Shown here piece after piece: positions 18,963-28,025 of a stretch of 64,000 nucleotides of DNA. The position numbers and the translations under genes were made by a program. The notes under the pieces were generated by a model. It was not told where the DNA came from. It searched no databases and saw nothing but the letters and a program-made list of their open reading frames with translations. Source of the stretch: Halorarius halobius (GTDB lineage: Archaea; Halobacteriota; Halobacteria; Halobacteriales; Haloarculaceae); NCBI RefSeq assembly GCF_024298865.1, contig NZ_CP101161.1, positions 1,385,227 to 1,449,226 of the forward strand, read 5' to 3'. Each line of letters starts with the position of its first letter. The stretch's first letter is position 1.

Positions 18963-19379
18963 TCAGAGCGGGGCGGGCGTTTCGACGTCAGCGAGATACG
19001 CCGCCAGGTCGGCGGTCGTCACCATCCCGATGACGCCCTCGGTGTCGTCGACGATGGGCATGTGGTGGACGCTCGCTTCGACCATCGTGTCGGCCACCTC
19101 CCGGATGGAGTCCTGCGCGTTCGCGGTGGTGAGGTCCGTGCTCATGTACTCGGCGACGGGCGTGTTGTCCTTGGGTTTCCGCTCGGCGACGATGCGGACG
19201 AAGTCCGTCGTGGTCAGGATGCCCTCCAAGTGACCGCTGTCGTCGACGACCACCACGGAGCCGATGTCGTGGTCGAGCATCTCGCCTGCGGCCGTCTCGA
19301 CGAGCGTGTCGGGCGAGACGGTGTGCAGGTCCGAGGTCATGACGCGTGCCGCGAAGATGTCGTCCATGTACCGCGTCAT
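18963..19379 (-). CDS. Two-CBS-domain protein
   Basis: A 138-residue protein made almost entirely of two CBS repeats: VMTSDLHTVSPDTLVETAAGEML...GSVVVVDDSGHLEGILTTTDF (about 13-62) and YMSTDLTTANAQDSIREVADTM...HHMPIVDDTEGVIGMVTTADL (about 78-127). Stand-alone CBS pairs bind adenine nucleotides and act as energy or ligand sensors. It is 53 bases downstream of the acidic 105-residue gene on the same strand and could be in its transcript. Confidence 0.9.
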   Translation of the reverse strand: MTRYMDDIFAARVMTSDLHTVSPDTLVETAAGEMLDHDIGSVVVVDDSGHLEGILTTTDFVRIVAERKPKDNTPVAEYMSTDLTTANAQDSIREVADTMVEASVHHMPIVDDTEGVIGMVTTADLAAYLADVETPAPL

Positions 19380-19431
19380 CTGTCATCATCGTACAAAACA
19401 CACACGGCCGTGTCAATCCGTGCCGAGGTCG

Positions 19432-19749
19432 TCAGGGGTCGGGGTCCTGCACCTCGACGAGTTCGGCGTGCTCGACGTACTCGGTGTCGCCGCCGGTCCG
19501 AATTTGGATGGTCTGTCCCGGGAGGTCGTCGTCGCTCGACTCGTGGGGGAGCGAGACGGCCGTCACGTCCTCGAACTCGCGGGGCCGGCGCTGGAGGCGC
19601 GTGCCGTCACGTTCGACGACCTCCCACTCGTCGAGTTCGAGTTCGTCCACCTCGAAGTACGTCTCCGTGTCGTGGTCGACCGAATCGCCCGTGCCCGTCC
19701 GCTTGTTGCCAGCGTCGTCCGTCCGGTACTCGTGGAGATACACCAGCAT
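19432..19749 (-). CDS. Acidic protein of unknown function
   Basis: A 105-residue protein, strongly acidic, beginning MLVYLHEYRTDD and ending VEVQDPDP. It has no cysteine pair, no membrane segment and no C-terminal GlyGly, so it is not a MoaD/ThiS partner for the oxidoreductase upstream. It follows that gene by 53 bases. The open frame reaches a GTG at 19761, but the ATG at 19749 is preferred. Codon use matches neighbours, so it is probably a real gene. Confidence 0.6.
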   Translation of the reverse strand: MLVYLHEYRTDDAGNKRTGTGDSVDHDTETYFEVDELELDEWEVVERDGTRLQRRPREFEDVTAVSLPHESSDDDLPGQTIQIRTGGDTEYVEHAELVEVQDPDP

Positions 19750-19802
19750 ACACGTTGACACGCATCACGAACGGAAATGACTGGGGGAGTATCGCCGAGT
19801 CG

Positions 19803-21740
19803 TCAGTCGTCGGCGGGGGCCGCCGAATCGCCGCTGGAGACGCCGGTCCCCGGACCGACGTCGATGTCGAGGTCGTCGAGCTTCTCGTCGGGGACGACGC
19901 CGTCGACCCAGCCGCGCACCTCGTAGTACTCCTCTTTCATCTGGTCGAGTTCCGCGAGTTCACCGTCGCTGGCGCCCTGGCCGGGCATGGCGTTGTCGCC
20001 CTCGACGAACCGGCTCGGGAGGCTGTCGTCGCTTCCGTCGAAGCCAGCGAGGTTGTTGTAGTAGCGTTCGAGGTTCCAGATGCGCTCGCCCGCGGTCATC
20101 AGTTCCTCCTCGCCGACGTCGAGGCCGGTCATCCCGTTGTACTGGAGGACGTACTCCTCGACGCCCTCGGCGAAGGCGTTGAACTTGCAGATGTCGAACG
20201 AGTCGGAGATGGCGTGCATGTCCTGGAACGTCGCCGCGAGTTCGCCCTTCCCCTCCCAGGCGTAGGGGTCGACCTTCTCGGGGATGCCGAGGATTTCGGC
20301 GGCCGGGGTGTAGGCTCGCAGGTGGCACGCACCGCGGTTCGAGGTGGCGTATGCGATGGCCATCCCCTTCATACAGCGGGGGTCGTAGGCGGCCATCGAC
20401 TGGCCCTTGACGGCCAGCGAGTTGTCGTGGGCGTCGAACTCCTCGGCCATGTGGTCGGGCCCCTCGCCGAGCTGGGTGGCCAACTCGCCCTCGCGGTTGG
20501 CTATCTTCGTCAGCATCTCTATCATCTCCTCGGAGTCGCCCCAGTCGATGCCCTCGCCGAGGCCGTCGAGTTTCCCCTCCTCGGTCATCTCCATCGCCAT
20601 CGCGAGGATGTTGCCGCCGTCGATGGTGTCGATGCCGTGGTCGTTACACCGCTGGATCATCACCGCGATCTCGTCGCGGTCGGTGTGGCCCGAGTTCGGT
20701 CCCAGCGCCCACGCCGACTCGTACTCGTAGGACTCGGTGCGGACGTTCAGCTCCTCGCCCTTGTGCATCACGTCGACCTCGACCTCCTTCTTGCAGGCGA
20801 CCGGACAGGAGTGACAGGTCGGCTCGTCGACGAGGATGTTCTCGCGGACGTTCTCGCCGGACACCTTCTCGGAGTCGTACTCGTCGTCGCCGTAGCCGCC
20901 GTCGCGGGCGTCCTTCGTCGAAGTGAACTTCGCGTTGCGCGCCGGCAGACCCGACATCTCCTCGGTGGCGTTCATCAGGACGTTCGTCCCGTACAGCGAG
21001 AGGCCGCCCTCGTTGGGCGCGGTCACCTCCGACTCCTGGATGACCTCCATCGCCTGCTTGTGGCCCTTCTGGAACGTCTCGGGGTCGGCGGGCTTCTGCA
21101 TCTTCGTCGTCGACTTCACGACGACCGCCTTGAGGTTCTTCGAACCCATCACACAGCCGGTGCCGCCACGGCCCGACGCGCGGTCGTCCTCGTTGACGAT
21201 GCAGGCGTACTTGACGCCGTTCTCGCCGGCCTCGCCGATGGCCATCGTCGAGAGGTTCTTCCCGTACGCGCCGTCGAGTTCCTCCTCGATGTCGTCCATC
21301 GTCTGGTGGACGCCCTGGCCCCACAGGTGGGAGGCGTCGCGCAGCTCCACCTCGCCGTCCTCGACGACGGCGTAGACGGGGTCGTCGGCCTTCCCCTCGA
21401 ACAGCAGGCCGTCGAAGCCGGCCCATTTCAGCCGCGCGCCCGACCAGCCGCCGTGGTGGCTGTCGGTGACGGTGCCCGTCAGCGGCGACTTCGTGCAGAT
21501 GGCGATGCGGCCGGACATCGTCACCTGCGTCCCCGTCAGCGGGCCGTTCATGAACGCGAGCAGGTTCTCCGGCCCCATCGGGTCCACGTCCGGCCCCTGG
21601 TCGAACACGTACTTCACGCCGAGCCCGCGTGCGCCGATGTACTTCTTCGCGTCCTCGTCGTCGACGCTCTCGTACTGTACCTCGCCCGAAGAGAGGTCGA
21701 CCCTCCCGACGTGGTCGTGGAACCCGCCTAGATCTGTCAT
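19803..21740 (-). CDS. Aldehyde ferredoxin oxidoreductase family (tungsten/molybdopterin enzyme)
   Basis: A 645-residue oxidoreductase of the AOR family. The N-terminal domain shows GARGLGVKYVFDQ and GPLTGT...MSGR, typical for the bis-pterin binding half. The [4Fe-4S] cluster ligands are visible as CHSCPVAC (C-x2-C-x3-C) in the middle and a fourth Cys in DICKFNAF near residue 520. Members oxidise aldehydes to acids with ferredoxin as acceptor. Length is slightly above the usual 600-620 because of an acidic C-terminal tail. Start chosen at the ATG 21740 (MTDLGGFHDHVGRVDL); an in-frame start 15 bases upstream exists. Confidence 0.93.
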   Translation of the reverse strand: MTDLGGFHDHVGRVDLSSGEVQYESVDDEDAKKYIGARGLGVKYVFDQGPDVDPMGPENLLAFMNGPLTGTQVTMSGRIAICTKSPLTGTVTDSHHGGWSGARLKWAGFDGLLFEGKADDPVYAVVEDGEVELRDASHLWGQGVHQTMDDIEEELDGAYGKNLSTMAIGEAGENGVKYACIVNEDDRASGRGGTGCVMGSKNLKAVVVKSTTKMQKPADPETFQKGHKQAMEVIQESEVTAPNEGGLSLYGTNVLMNATEEMSGLPARNAKFTSTKDARDGGYGDDEYDSEKVSGENVRENILVDEPTCHSCPVACKKEVEVDVMHKGEELNVRTESYEYESAWALGPNSGHTDRDEIAVMIQRCNDHGIDTIDGGNILAMAMEMTEEGKLDGLGEGIDWGDSEEMIEMLTKIANREGELATQLGEGPDHMAEEFDAHDNSLAVKGQSMAAYDPRCMKGMAIAYATSNRGACHLRAYTPAAEILGIPEKVDPYAWEGKGELAATFQDMHAISDSFDICKFNAFAEGVEEYVLQYNGMTGLDVGEEELMTAGERIWNLERYYNNLAGFDGSDDSLPSRFVEGDNAMPGQGASDGELAELDQMKEEYYEVRGWVDGVVPDEKLDDLDIDVGPGTGVSSGDSAAPADD

Positions 21741-21962
21741 AGTTACGTGCAACATTTACTACGGCCCAAACTCTGTTAGATGTTGTCTAGGGATGGAAAC
21801 TGGATTCGGTTACATCAGGGGACACACCGGCCCGCCGCGTGCCCCTCTGTGGGTTCGAGCGGCCCGGAAGGGCTTCCAGAGGATGGATTTCAATACCATT
21901 CGATGGTTACAGATGGTTTCTGTCCCCGAAAGATTATCCGTCGGCGGCCCCTACGACGTGGC

Positions 21963-22214
21963 ATGGCTCGGTCATCCCGCCCCTCCAAGGCCGTGCTGTT
22001 CTGTCCGGACTGTGGGCACCGGAGCGGCGTCGACGGCGACTGGACGGTCAGCCGACGGCACGGCGCCGCCGAGTTCGTCTGCCCGGTCTGTGGTGCCGTC
22101 ATCGAACGGCGGCCCGCGTTCGCCGAGCGGTCCTCGCGGACGCTGGCCTCGACGGTCGGCCGCTCGCTCGCCGTCGCCGCCCGGACCGTCAGCGCGCCGC
22201 TCCGCCTGCTCTGA
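21963..22214 (+). CDS. Small zinc-ribbon protein
   Basis: An 83-residue basic protein with two CxxCG knuckles (FCPDCGHRSG and VCPVCGAVIE) about 25 residues apart, forming a zinc ribbon, followed by an Arg/Ser/Ala-rich tail. Small zinc-finger proteins of this size are common in haloarchaea; function is unknown. The longer open frame upstream (from 21780) is non-homologous in character and AT-richer, so the ATG at 21963 is used. Confidence 0.72.
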   Translation: MARSSRPSKAVLFCPDCGHRSGVDGDWTVSRRHGAAEFVCPVCGAVIERRPAFAERSSRTLASTVGRSLAVAARTVSAPLRLL

Positions 22215-22406
22215 ACGCGGCTCCGGAGCCGCCCGGCCGAGCGCCCGCTCCGCCCGGTGCGGTTCCGAGAATACATTCATCGTCCGCTTCGACTTGATAA
22301 AGGAGTACGCTTTTCACCGCGACGTGTCTTCCCCGAGACGACGGAACCGACGGGGGGAACTGCCGAGGTGCCCGTTCACCGCGTCGACCGTGGTCACCGA
22401 ACGCCC

Positions 22407-24743
22407 ATGGCCAGCCACCACGCGTCGCACGACCACTCGACGCTCATCTACGAGTCGCACGCGGAGCTTCTCGACTCCGTGGTTTCGTTCGTCCAGGAGG
22501 GGCTGGCCGCGAACTGGAAATGCGTCTTCGTCGGCGACGAGGAGACGCGGGCGTCGGTCCTCGAGGCGCTGGCGGAGGCGGGCGTCGACGTCGACGCCGA
22601 GCGTGCCGACGGACGCCTCTCGCTCCGCCCACCGGCGGAGATGTATCTCGACGGCGGGACGTTCGACACCGACCGGACGATGGCGAGTATCGAGCGCGCC
22701 GTCGAGGAGGCGCTGGCCGACGGCTACGACGGGCTCAGCTTCGTCGGCGAGCAGTCGTGGCTCCGCGACCACGACATCGATTTCGACGCGTGGGCGGCCT
22801 ACGAGCGGGCGGTGAACGACCTCGTCGAGGAGCGCCCGATCGACGGCGTCTGCATCTACGACCGGTCGGCGTTCCCGGCGGAGTTCCTCTCGGAGACGCT
22901 GTCTGCACACACCGGCGTCCTCGACGGGCCCGAGCCAGCGCGCAACCCCTTCTATCGCCCGTCGACCGGCGGCCACGAGTCGTCGCTCGACCGGAAGCTG
23001 GGGATGGTGTCGGCCCACCGCGACGCCGAGCGTGCGGCGGTCGAGCACCGCGACCACCTCCGGACGCTCGACCGGGCGATACGGCGACTGAACGACGCCG
23101 GCCCGGCCGAGACGCTCCAGAGCGCCACCGACACCGTCACCACGGCGTTCGACGCCCACGTCGCCGCCGTCTGGACGTACGACGAGACCGACGCGAGACT
23201 CGAACTCGTCGCCGACTCCTGCTCGCTGGCGTCGTTCGACCCCGGCGCGCTCGACGGCGCGCTCGACGGCGCGCTCGACGACGCGCTCTGGGAGGCGTTC
23301 ACCGAACGGGCTGTGGTGCCGTTCGAGCGGGCCGTCCCCTCCCCGCCCGAGGACGGGACGCCGCTCCAGGGGGTCGCGCTCCCGCTCAGCAGTCAGGGCG
23401 TGCTGGTGGCGGCGGCCCCGCCGCCGTGGGACGTCGCCGGCGCCGAGATGCACGCCCTGCGTGCGGTTGCCGGCGTGACAGAGGCCGCGCTCACCCGCCA
23501 CGCGTACGAGGACCGACTGGAACAGCGCACGGCCGAACTCCGGCGCCGCGACGAACGGCTCGCTCGCCTCGAACGCCTCACCGAACTGTTCGAACGCCTG
23601 ACTGCGGTGCTGGTCGAGGGGTCGACGCCGGCCGAGATGCGCCGGGGCGTCTGCGAGGAGGTGGCCGCCACCGACGGCGTCGCGTTCGCGTGGATCGGCG
23701 CCATCGACGCCACCACGGGGGCGCTCGACCACGTCTACACCGCGGGCGCGCCCGACGGCTACTACGACGAGGTGGTGCCGGACGGCGAGTGGGCCGGCGG
23801 GGAGCCGACGCTCCGGGCGGCGGCGACCGGCGACCACCAGTTCGAACCCGACATCCGGGAGGACGCGCCCGAACACCCGTGGCAACAGGAGGCGCTCCGG
23901 CGGGGCGTCCAGTCGGCCGTCAGCCTCGCGCTGGCGTACGACGGCGAACTCCACGGCGTGTTGTCGCTGTACGTCTCGGAGTCGGGCACCGTCACGGAGA
24001 CGACCCGTGCGGCGCTCGAACGCATCGCCCGGCTGGTCGGTCACGGCATCCACAGCGCCGAGCGGAAGCGGGCGCTGGTCGGGCGCCGGGTCGCCGAGGT
24101 CGAACTGCGGATACCCAGCGAGCAGGTCGCGTTCGTCCGCGAGTTCGAGCCCGACGACTGCCGGTTCGAACTCGAGCGGCTCGTGCCCGCGGGGGCGGGC
24201 TCGTTCGAGATGTACGCGACCATCGGCGCCCCGCCCGAGCGGGTCCGTCAGCTCGAGGACCGGGCGCGTTCCGTCGACGACGTACGGCTGGTGACCGAAC
24301 GCGACGGCGCCTACCTCTACGAGTGTACGGTCAACGACAGCGCCTCGCTCACCACGCTCGTCGACCACAACGTCGTCCCGCGGTCGATGGCGGTCGACGG
24401 CGACGCGACGCGGCTCACGCTCGAGGTGCCTGCCGGAGACGCCGGGGGGGAACTCACGGAGTTGCTCGACGCCGAGTACCCCGGTGCCGAACTGCTCGCC
24501 AAGCAACGCCGCGACCGGGACGCCAGACCCGACGTGGGGTTCCGCGAGGACCTGGAGACCGCGCTCACCGACCGGCAGTGGGCGGCGCTCCAGACGGCCC
24601 ACCACGCCGGCTACTTCGAGTGGCCCCGCGACAGCTCGGCCGAGGAGCTCGCCGAGATGCTCGGCGTCTCGCGGCCGACCGCCAGCCGCCACCTGCGCGA
24701 GGCGCTTCGGCGGCTCCTCGTCGAGCTGTTCGAGACGATGTGA
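22407..24743 (+). CDS. MEDS-GAF-HTH-10 sensory transcription regulator
   Basis: A 778-residue multidomain regulator. Residues 1-165 form a MEDS domain (start HSTLIYESHAELLDSVVSFVQEGL, with WKCVFVGDEE and GVCIYDRSAFP). Two GAF-like domains follow (about 215-360 and 400-560; the second has ATDGVAFAWIGAIDATTGAL). Next is a bacterioopsin-activator type domain (about 570-715) and a C-terminal HTH-10 (LTDRQWAALQTAHHAGYFEW... LGVSRPTASRHLREAL, about 720-775). There is no kinase domain, so it likely senses a ligand or redox/light cue and binds DNA directly. Start at ATG 22407 gives the complete MEDS domain. Confidence 0.88.
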   Translation: MASHHASHDHSTLIYESHAELLDSVVSFVQEGLAANWKCVFVGDEETRASVLEALAEAGVDVDAERADGRLSLRPPAEMYLDGGTFDTDRTMASIERAVEEALADGYDGLSFVGEQSWLRDHDIDFDAWAAYERAVNDLVEERPIDGVCIYDRSAFPAEFLSETLSAHTGVLDGPEPARNPFYRPSTGGHESSLDRKLGMVSAHRDAERAAVEHRDHLRTLDRAIRRLNDAGPAETLQSATDTVTTAFDAHVAAVWTYDETDARLELVADSCSLASFDPGALDGALDGALDDALWEAFTERAVVPFERAVPSPPEDGTPLQGVALPLSSQGVLVAAAPPPWDVAGAEMHALRAVAGVTEAALTRHAYEDRLEQRTAELRRRDERLARLERLTELFERLTAVLVEGSTPAEMRRGVCEEVAATDGVAFAWIGAIDATTGALDHVYTAGAPDGYYDEVVPDGEWAGGEPTLRAAATGDHQFEPDIREDAPEHPWQQEALRRGVQSAVSLALAYDGELHGVLSLYVSESGTVTETTRAALERIARLVGHGIHSAERKRALVGRRVAEVELRIPSEQVAFVREFEPDDCRFELERLVPAGAGSFEMYATIGAPPERVRQLEDRARSVDDVRLVTERDGAYLYECTVNDSASLTTLVDHNVVPRSMAVDGDATRLTLEVPAGDAGGELTELLDAEYPGAELLAKQRRDRDARPDVGFREDLETALTDRQWAALQTAHHAGYFEWPRDSSAEELAEMLGVSRPTASRHLREALRRLLVELFETM

Positions 24744-24940
24744 TGGGGCTGGCGGCGGCGGGGAACATGCCCCGGTGAACGTATGCACAGCCGGTGAGCG
24801 CCGACCTTTCCGTATGTAGCAACAACGCCCTTGGCTCGAATGCCGGACAGTAGTCGTATGAACGGGGGACTGTGTCGAGACGGAACCGAACTGGATTGTG
24901 CCGCCACCGCGTCGGGTCGCGTCGGTCGGGGTGGGCGACC

Positions 24941-25279
24941 GTGAACCACGAGTGGACGCCCGACGACCCGTTCGACGTCCTCGCTGACGAGACCGCCCGG
25001 CAGATACTCGCGTCGACCAGGGCGTCGCCGCGGTCGGCCCGGGAACTGGCCGACCGGTGTGACGGCTGTCTCTCCGGCATCTACCGTCGGGTCGAGGTGC
25101 TGACGGAGTACGACTTGCTCGACGAGGAGACGCGCATCGACCCGGACGGCCACCACCACAGCATCTACGCCTGTCGCGTCGACGCGCTCGAGGTGTCGCT
25201 GTGGAACGAGGAGATACGCGTCGCCACACCCGACACCACCTACACCGAGCGGCACCCGCCGGCCGAGGGACCGTCGTAG
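24941..25279 (+). CDS. Winged-helix (ArsR-like) DNA-binding protein
   Basis: A 112-residue regulator with an ArsR-like winged helix: PFDVLADETARQILASTRASPRSARELADRCDGCLSGIYRRVEVLTEYDLLDEETRI, positions about 10-65. The C-terminal part (HHHSIYACRVDALEVSLW) forms the wing and dimer region. Start GTG 24941 is chosen because the conserved domain begins right after; a GTG at 24872 would add 23 basic residues. Small HTH proteins of this kind are frequent haloarchaeal regulators; target unknown. Confidence 0.72.
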   Translation: MNHEWTPDDPFDVLADETARQILASTRASPRSARELADRCDGCLSGIYRRVEVLTEYDLLDEETRIDPDGHHHSIYACRVDALEVSLWNEEIRVATPDTTYTERHPPAEGPS

Positions 25280-25289
25280 CCCCACTGCG

Positions 25290-26465
25290 TCACTCCCGGA
25301 TGCCGAACGCGAGGTCGACCGTCAGCTGGTCGGTCTGGATTTCGTTGCCGGCGTCGGGGTCGACCCGGTACTCGATGCGGAGCGAGACGGTCTCCCCGGG
25401 GGCGAGCGTCGTGAGCGGCACGCTCCCGTCCGTGAGGTCCTCGAGTTCGCGGAACGCCGACCGGGTTCCGAACACGTAGCGGTGGTCGCCGTCCGCCGTC
25501 ACGACTGCGATGCGGAGCTCCAGTTCGCCGTGTAGCTCGCCGTTGCCGACGCCGGGGTCGCCGCCCGAGTCGTCGACGGCGGCCTCCGCCTCGTTGGCGA
25601 TGCCGTTCTCCAGCGACCGGTAGCTCGCGGCGACGCCGACACTCCCCGTCTCGGAGCCGGTGTTCGTGACCCGAACCGAACTGGTGAACGCCGAGCCGGG
25701 CTTCACGTGGGACCGCCGGACCGTCGTGCCGCTCCCGTCGTCCGTCGGGGTGGCCGACCCACCGAGCCGGACCCCCACGTCGACGCCCCCGGACGGCGGG
25801 GATGGTTCGTCGTGGACCGCGACGGTGACGTTGCGCGTCCGGGTGCGGCGCGCCCGCTCGACCCCCTCGTCGAACAGCACGGCCGTGACCGCCACCGCCA
25901 GCCGGTGCCGGGCGGTCGTCCCGTCGCCGTGGGCGTCGACGCCGCCGGTCCGGTTCGCCGTCGCGTACGTCAGCGACCGGTCGACGACCGCCCCGAGGTC
26001 GACCGGTGTCCCGCGGGTCGTCGTCGCCGTGACGACCCGACTCCAGCCGTCGCCCGGCACCCACGTCCGGACGACGACGACGGCGCTGTCGGCGGAGCCG
26101 TGCCACGAGAGGCGGCCGCCGAACTCCCCGCGAAGAGCCCCGACCTCGCCGGTCGCCGAGCGGACGGTGAGCGTCTCCGGCACCGACACCGACAGCGTCG
26201 GGTCGAGGCGTCGGGCGTCGGGGGACGGCGTGGTCGCCGGAGTGTCGGCCGGCGCTCCGGGGGTCGCAGTCGCCGGCGTCCCGGCCCCCGGCGTCGGCGT
26301 CGCGGCCGTCGGTCCGGTCGCCGTCGGCGCCGGCACGTCAACCGACGGGGGGTCGCCCGGAACGAGCGCGGAGTCGTCGCCGGCCCGCTCCAGCGACGCG
26401 ACCGTCCCGAGACAAAGCCCGAACACGAGCACCGCGAGAAGTAGCCGTCGGCGCCGTCGGGCCAT
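25290..26465 (-). CDS. Secreted surface protein with Pro/Thr linker, last gene of SipW-type operon
   Basis: A 391-residue exported protein. Residues 5-25 are a signal/anchor helix after a run of Arg. A low-complexity Thr/Pro/Ala linker follows (about 45-85). The C-terminal 150 residues (KPGSAFTSSVRVTNTGSETG ... TTLAPGETVSLRIEYRVD ... DLAFGIRE) have the beta-sandwich pattern seen in TasA/CalY-like and camelysin proteins: a statement about tone and absence of Cys, not a firm homology. It starts 28 bases after the signal peptidase stop, so it is probably co-transcribed and may be a minor fibre subunit or tip. Confidence 0.65.
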   Translation of the reverse strand: MARRRRRLLLAVLVFGLCLGTVASLERAGDDSALVPGDPPSVDVPAPTATGPTAATPTPGAGTPATATPGAPADTPATTPSPDARRLDPTLSVSVPETLTVRSATGEVGALRGEFGGRLSWHGSADSAVVVVRTWVPGDGWSRVVTATTTRGTPVDLGAVVDRSLTYATANRTGGVDAHGDGTTARHRLAVAVTAVLFDEGVERARRTRTRNVTVAVHDEPSPPSGGVDVGVRLGGSATPTDDGSGTTVRRSHVKPGSAFTSSVRVTNTGSETGSVGVAASYRSLENGIANEAEAAVDDSGGDPGVGNGELHGELELRIAVVTADGDHRYVFGTRSAFRELEDLTDGSVPLTTLAPGETVSLRIEYRVDPDAGNEIQTDQLTVDLAFGIRE

Positions 26466-26493
26466 CAGCGGCTCCCTCCGCGCCCGCCGTGTC

Positions 26494-27027
26494 TCACGCC
26501 GCGTCCCCCTCCGTCAGCTCCCGGTACAGCGACCATATCTCGGTCGCCACCAGCGCCACACCGGGAAGTACGACCAGCGTCAGGATGCCGACCGTCGACC
26601 CCGCGAACCGCACCGCGTGGCCGACGTGCGGGAGGACGACCCAGACGCGGCCGACGAGCGCCGACTCCTCGACCACGTAGTCGTCGGGCGCCTCGTTGGC
26701 GTCGCCCTTCGTCCGGTAGACGACCTCGCCGTCGACCCGTTCGACGGCGACGACTCGGTGGGAGACCCGCCGCACGTCCGACCCGTCGGCCGCCGGCGAC
26801 CGGTAGGTGATGACGTCGCCGGGCGAGACGTCACCGGGCGCGACGGAGCGCACGACGACCACGTCGCCGGACGAGAACGCCGGCTCCATGCTGTCCGAGA
26901 GGACGACGTAGCTCGCCTCCGCGCCGACGACCGACGGGACGGCGACCACGGCGACGACCGCAAGCACCGCCAGCATCGCCACGGCGAGCAGATGCCGGCC
27001 GGCACTCCCGGCTCGGTCGGCGTCCAT
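26494..27027 (-). CDS. Archaeal/ER-type signal peptidase I
   Basis: A 177-residue membrane protease with N-terminal and C-terminal hydrophobic helices. The active site is the archaeal Ser/His type: SDSMEP with Ser46, RVSHRVV with His90 in place of the bacterial Lys, and GDANEAPD with Asp109 and Asp115. It is embedded between genes for exported proteins bearing SipW-type signal sequences, so it is likely a dedicated peptidase for these, like SipW for TasA. Its ATG shares one base with the upstream stop codon (TGATG). Confidence 0.92.
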   Translation of the reverse strand: MDADRAGSAGRHLLAVAMLAVLAVVAVVAVPSVVGAEASYVVLSDSMEPAFSSGDVVVVRSVAPGDVSPGDVITYRSPAADGSDVRRVSHRVVAVERVDGEVVYRTKGDANEAPDDYVVEESALVGRVWVVLPHVGHAVRFAGSTVGILTLVVLPGVALVATEIWSLYRELTEGDAA

Positions 27028-27983
27028 CAGTGGACCCCCACGGCGGGTTCGCTCACCGAGATTGGGTTCTCGGCGCTGTCTTCGATGCGCTTGGGCGTGC
27101 TCTTCCCGTCGAGTTTCTCGATGTACTCCAAGTAGCCGTTCGGGTCGACGAACACGATTTCGAGCGAGCCGTCGCCGTCGACGTCGCGGCCGGCCACCGA
27201 CGTCTTCTTGGCGGTCGACCCGGGGGTCAACGACACCCGCGTCCCGTCCGGTTCGAAGACGGCGACCTGTCCGCTCCCCCCGATGTGGGGGACCCGCGGC
27301 CCGGCCGGTATCCGTATCGGCGCGCCGACGCCGTACTGGTTGTTCGCCCCGAAGCCGCCTATCTTGTGTTCGGTGTTCCTCGCAGGCTTGAGGTAGCGGG
27401 CGACCGCCGAGCCGTCGACGTAGACGAGTTCGTCGGTGCCGTCGGAGTCGATGTCGACGACGCCCAGCACCGCCTTCGCGCCGTTGCCGAGGCTGGCCAC
27501 CTGCGTCGGTGACGATTCGCCCGGCGCGACCCGGTAGATGGCCGGCGGGTCGGTGTAGAAGACGGACTGCGGGCTCCCGTCCCAGCGTCCGGTTGCGACG
27601 ATGGACTTCGACGAGCGGGGTGTCGTGGCGCCGGTGTTCAGGGTCCGGCGGGTGCCCGCGTCGTCGACGAGGCCGAGCTCGCCGCCGCCGGTGGTGTACG
27701 GGATCTCCGACTCGCCGGCGAACGCGTCGGTGGGGGGGCCGGCGACGGTCGCCCCCGAGACGCCGAACGTCTCGGTCCCCGCCTCGTCGCGTGCGACCGC
27801 GAGTTTCCCGTCGCCGAACGCGACCTTCTCTATCCACGTCCCCGCCTCGAACGAGCCGTCGGTGGTCGCGGTGTCGGTGAACGCCGCCGTGGTGCCGGCG
27901 CCGGCGATGCCGCTCGCGCCGGCCACGCCGGCGACGCCCGCGAGCAGTTCGCGGCGGGAGAGCTCTGCTCCGGCCGGTCTCAT
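27027..27983 (-). CDS. Exported FG-GAP/VCBS-repeat protein with SipW-type signal
   Basis: A 318-residue exported protein. The N-terminus (LSRRELLAGVAGVAGASGIAG, then TTAAFTDTATT) has both the twin-Arg-like start and the TAAFTDT motif typical of SipW-dependent signal peptides. The body has calcium-binding integrin-like repeats: VDIDSDGTDELVYVDG and RDVDGDGSLEIVFVDPNG, which predict part of a beta-propeller. It may be a surface adhesion or filament-associated component. Operon position: second gene, coupled to the signal peptidase. Confidence 0.78.
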   Translation of the reverse strand: MRPAGAELSRRELLAGVAGVAGASGIAGAGTTAAFTDTATTDGSFEAGTWIEKVAFGDGKLAVARDEAGTETFGVSGATVAGPPTDAFAGESEIPYTTGGGELGLVDDAGTRRTLNTGATTPRSSKSIVATGRWDGSPQSVFYTDPPAIYRVAPGESSPTQVASLGNGAKAVLGVVDIDSDGTDELVYVDGSAVARYLKPARNTEHKIGGFGANNQYGVGAPIRIPAGPRVPHIGGSGQVAVFEPDGTRVSLTPGSTAKKTSVAGRDVDGDGSLEIVFVDPNGYLEYIEKLDGKSTPKRIEDSAENPISVSEPAVGVH

Positions 27984-28025
27984 ATGGACATCCCGTGGAA
28001 CCGTGACGGCTGGCTCACGCGCCCG

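Noticed and set aside
19062..21731. Long plus-strand open frame (889 codons) opposite the aldehyde oxidoreductase
   Set aside because: Antisense shadow produced by GC-rich codons; composition is dominated by Val/Asp/Arg and contains no family motif.
22215..22406. TATA-like AT-rich patch ahead of the MEDS regulator
   Set aside because: The AT-rich sequence near 22290-22315 is about 100 bases from the chosen ATG, too far for confident promoter assignment.
22314..25229. Very long minus-strand open frame (971 codons) opposite the MEDS regulator
   Set aside because: It is the antisense shadow of the high-GC regulator gene: no motifs, very Arg/Gly-rich composition and no plausible start region.
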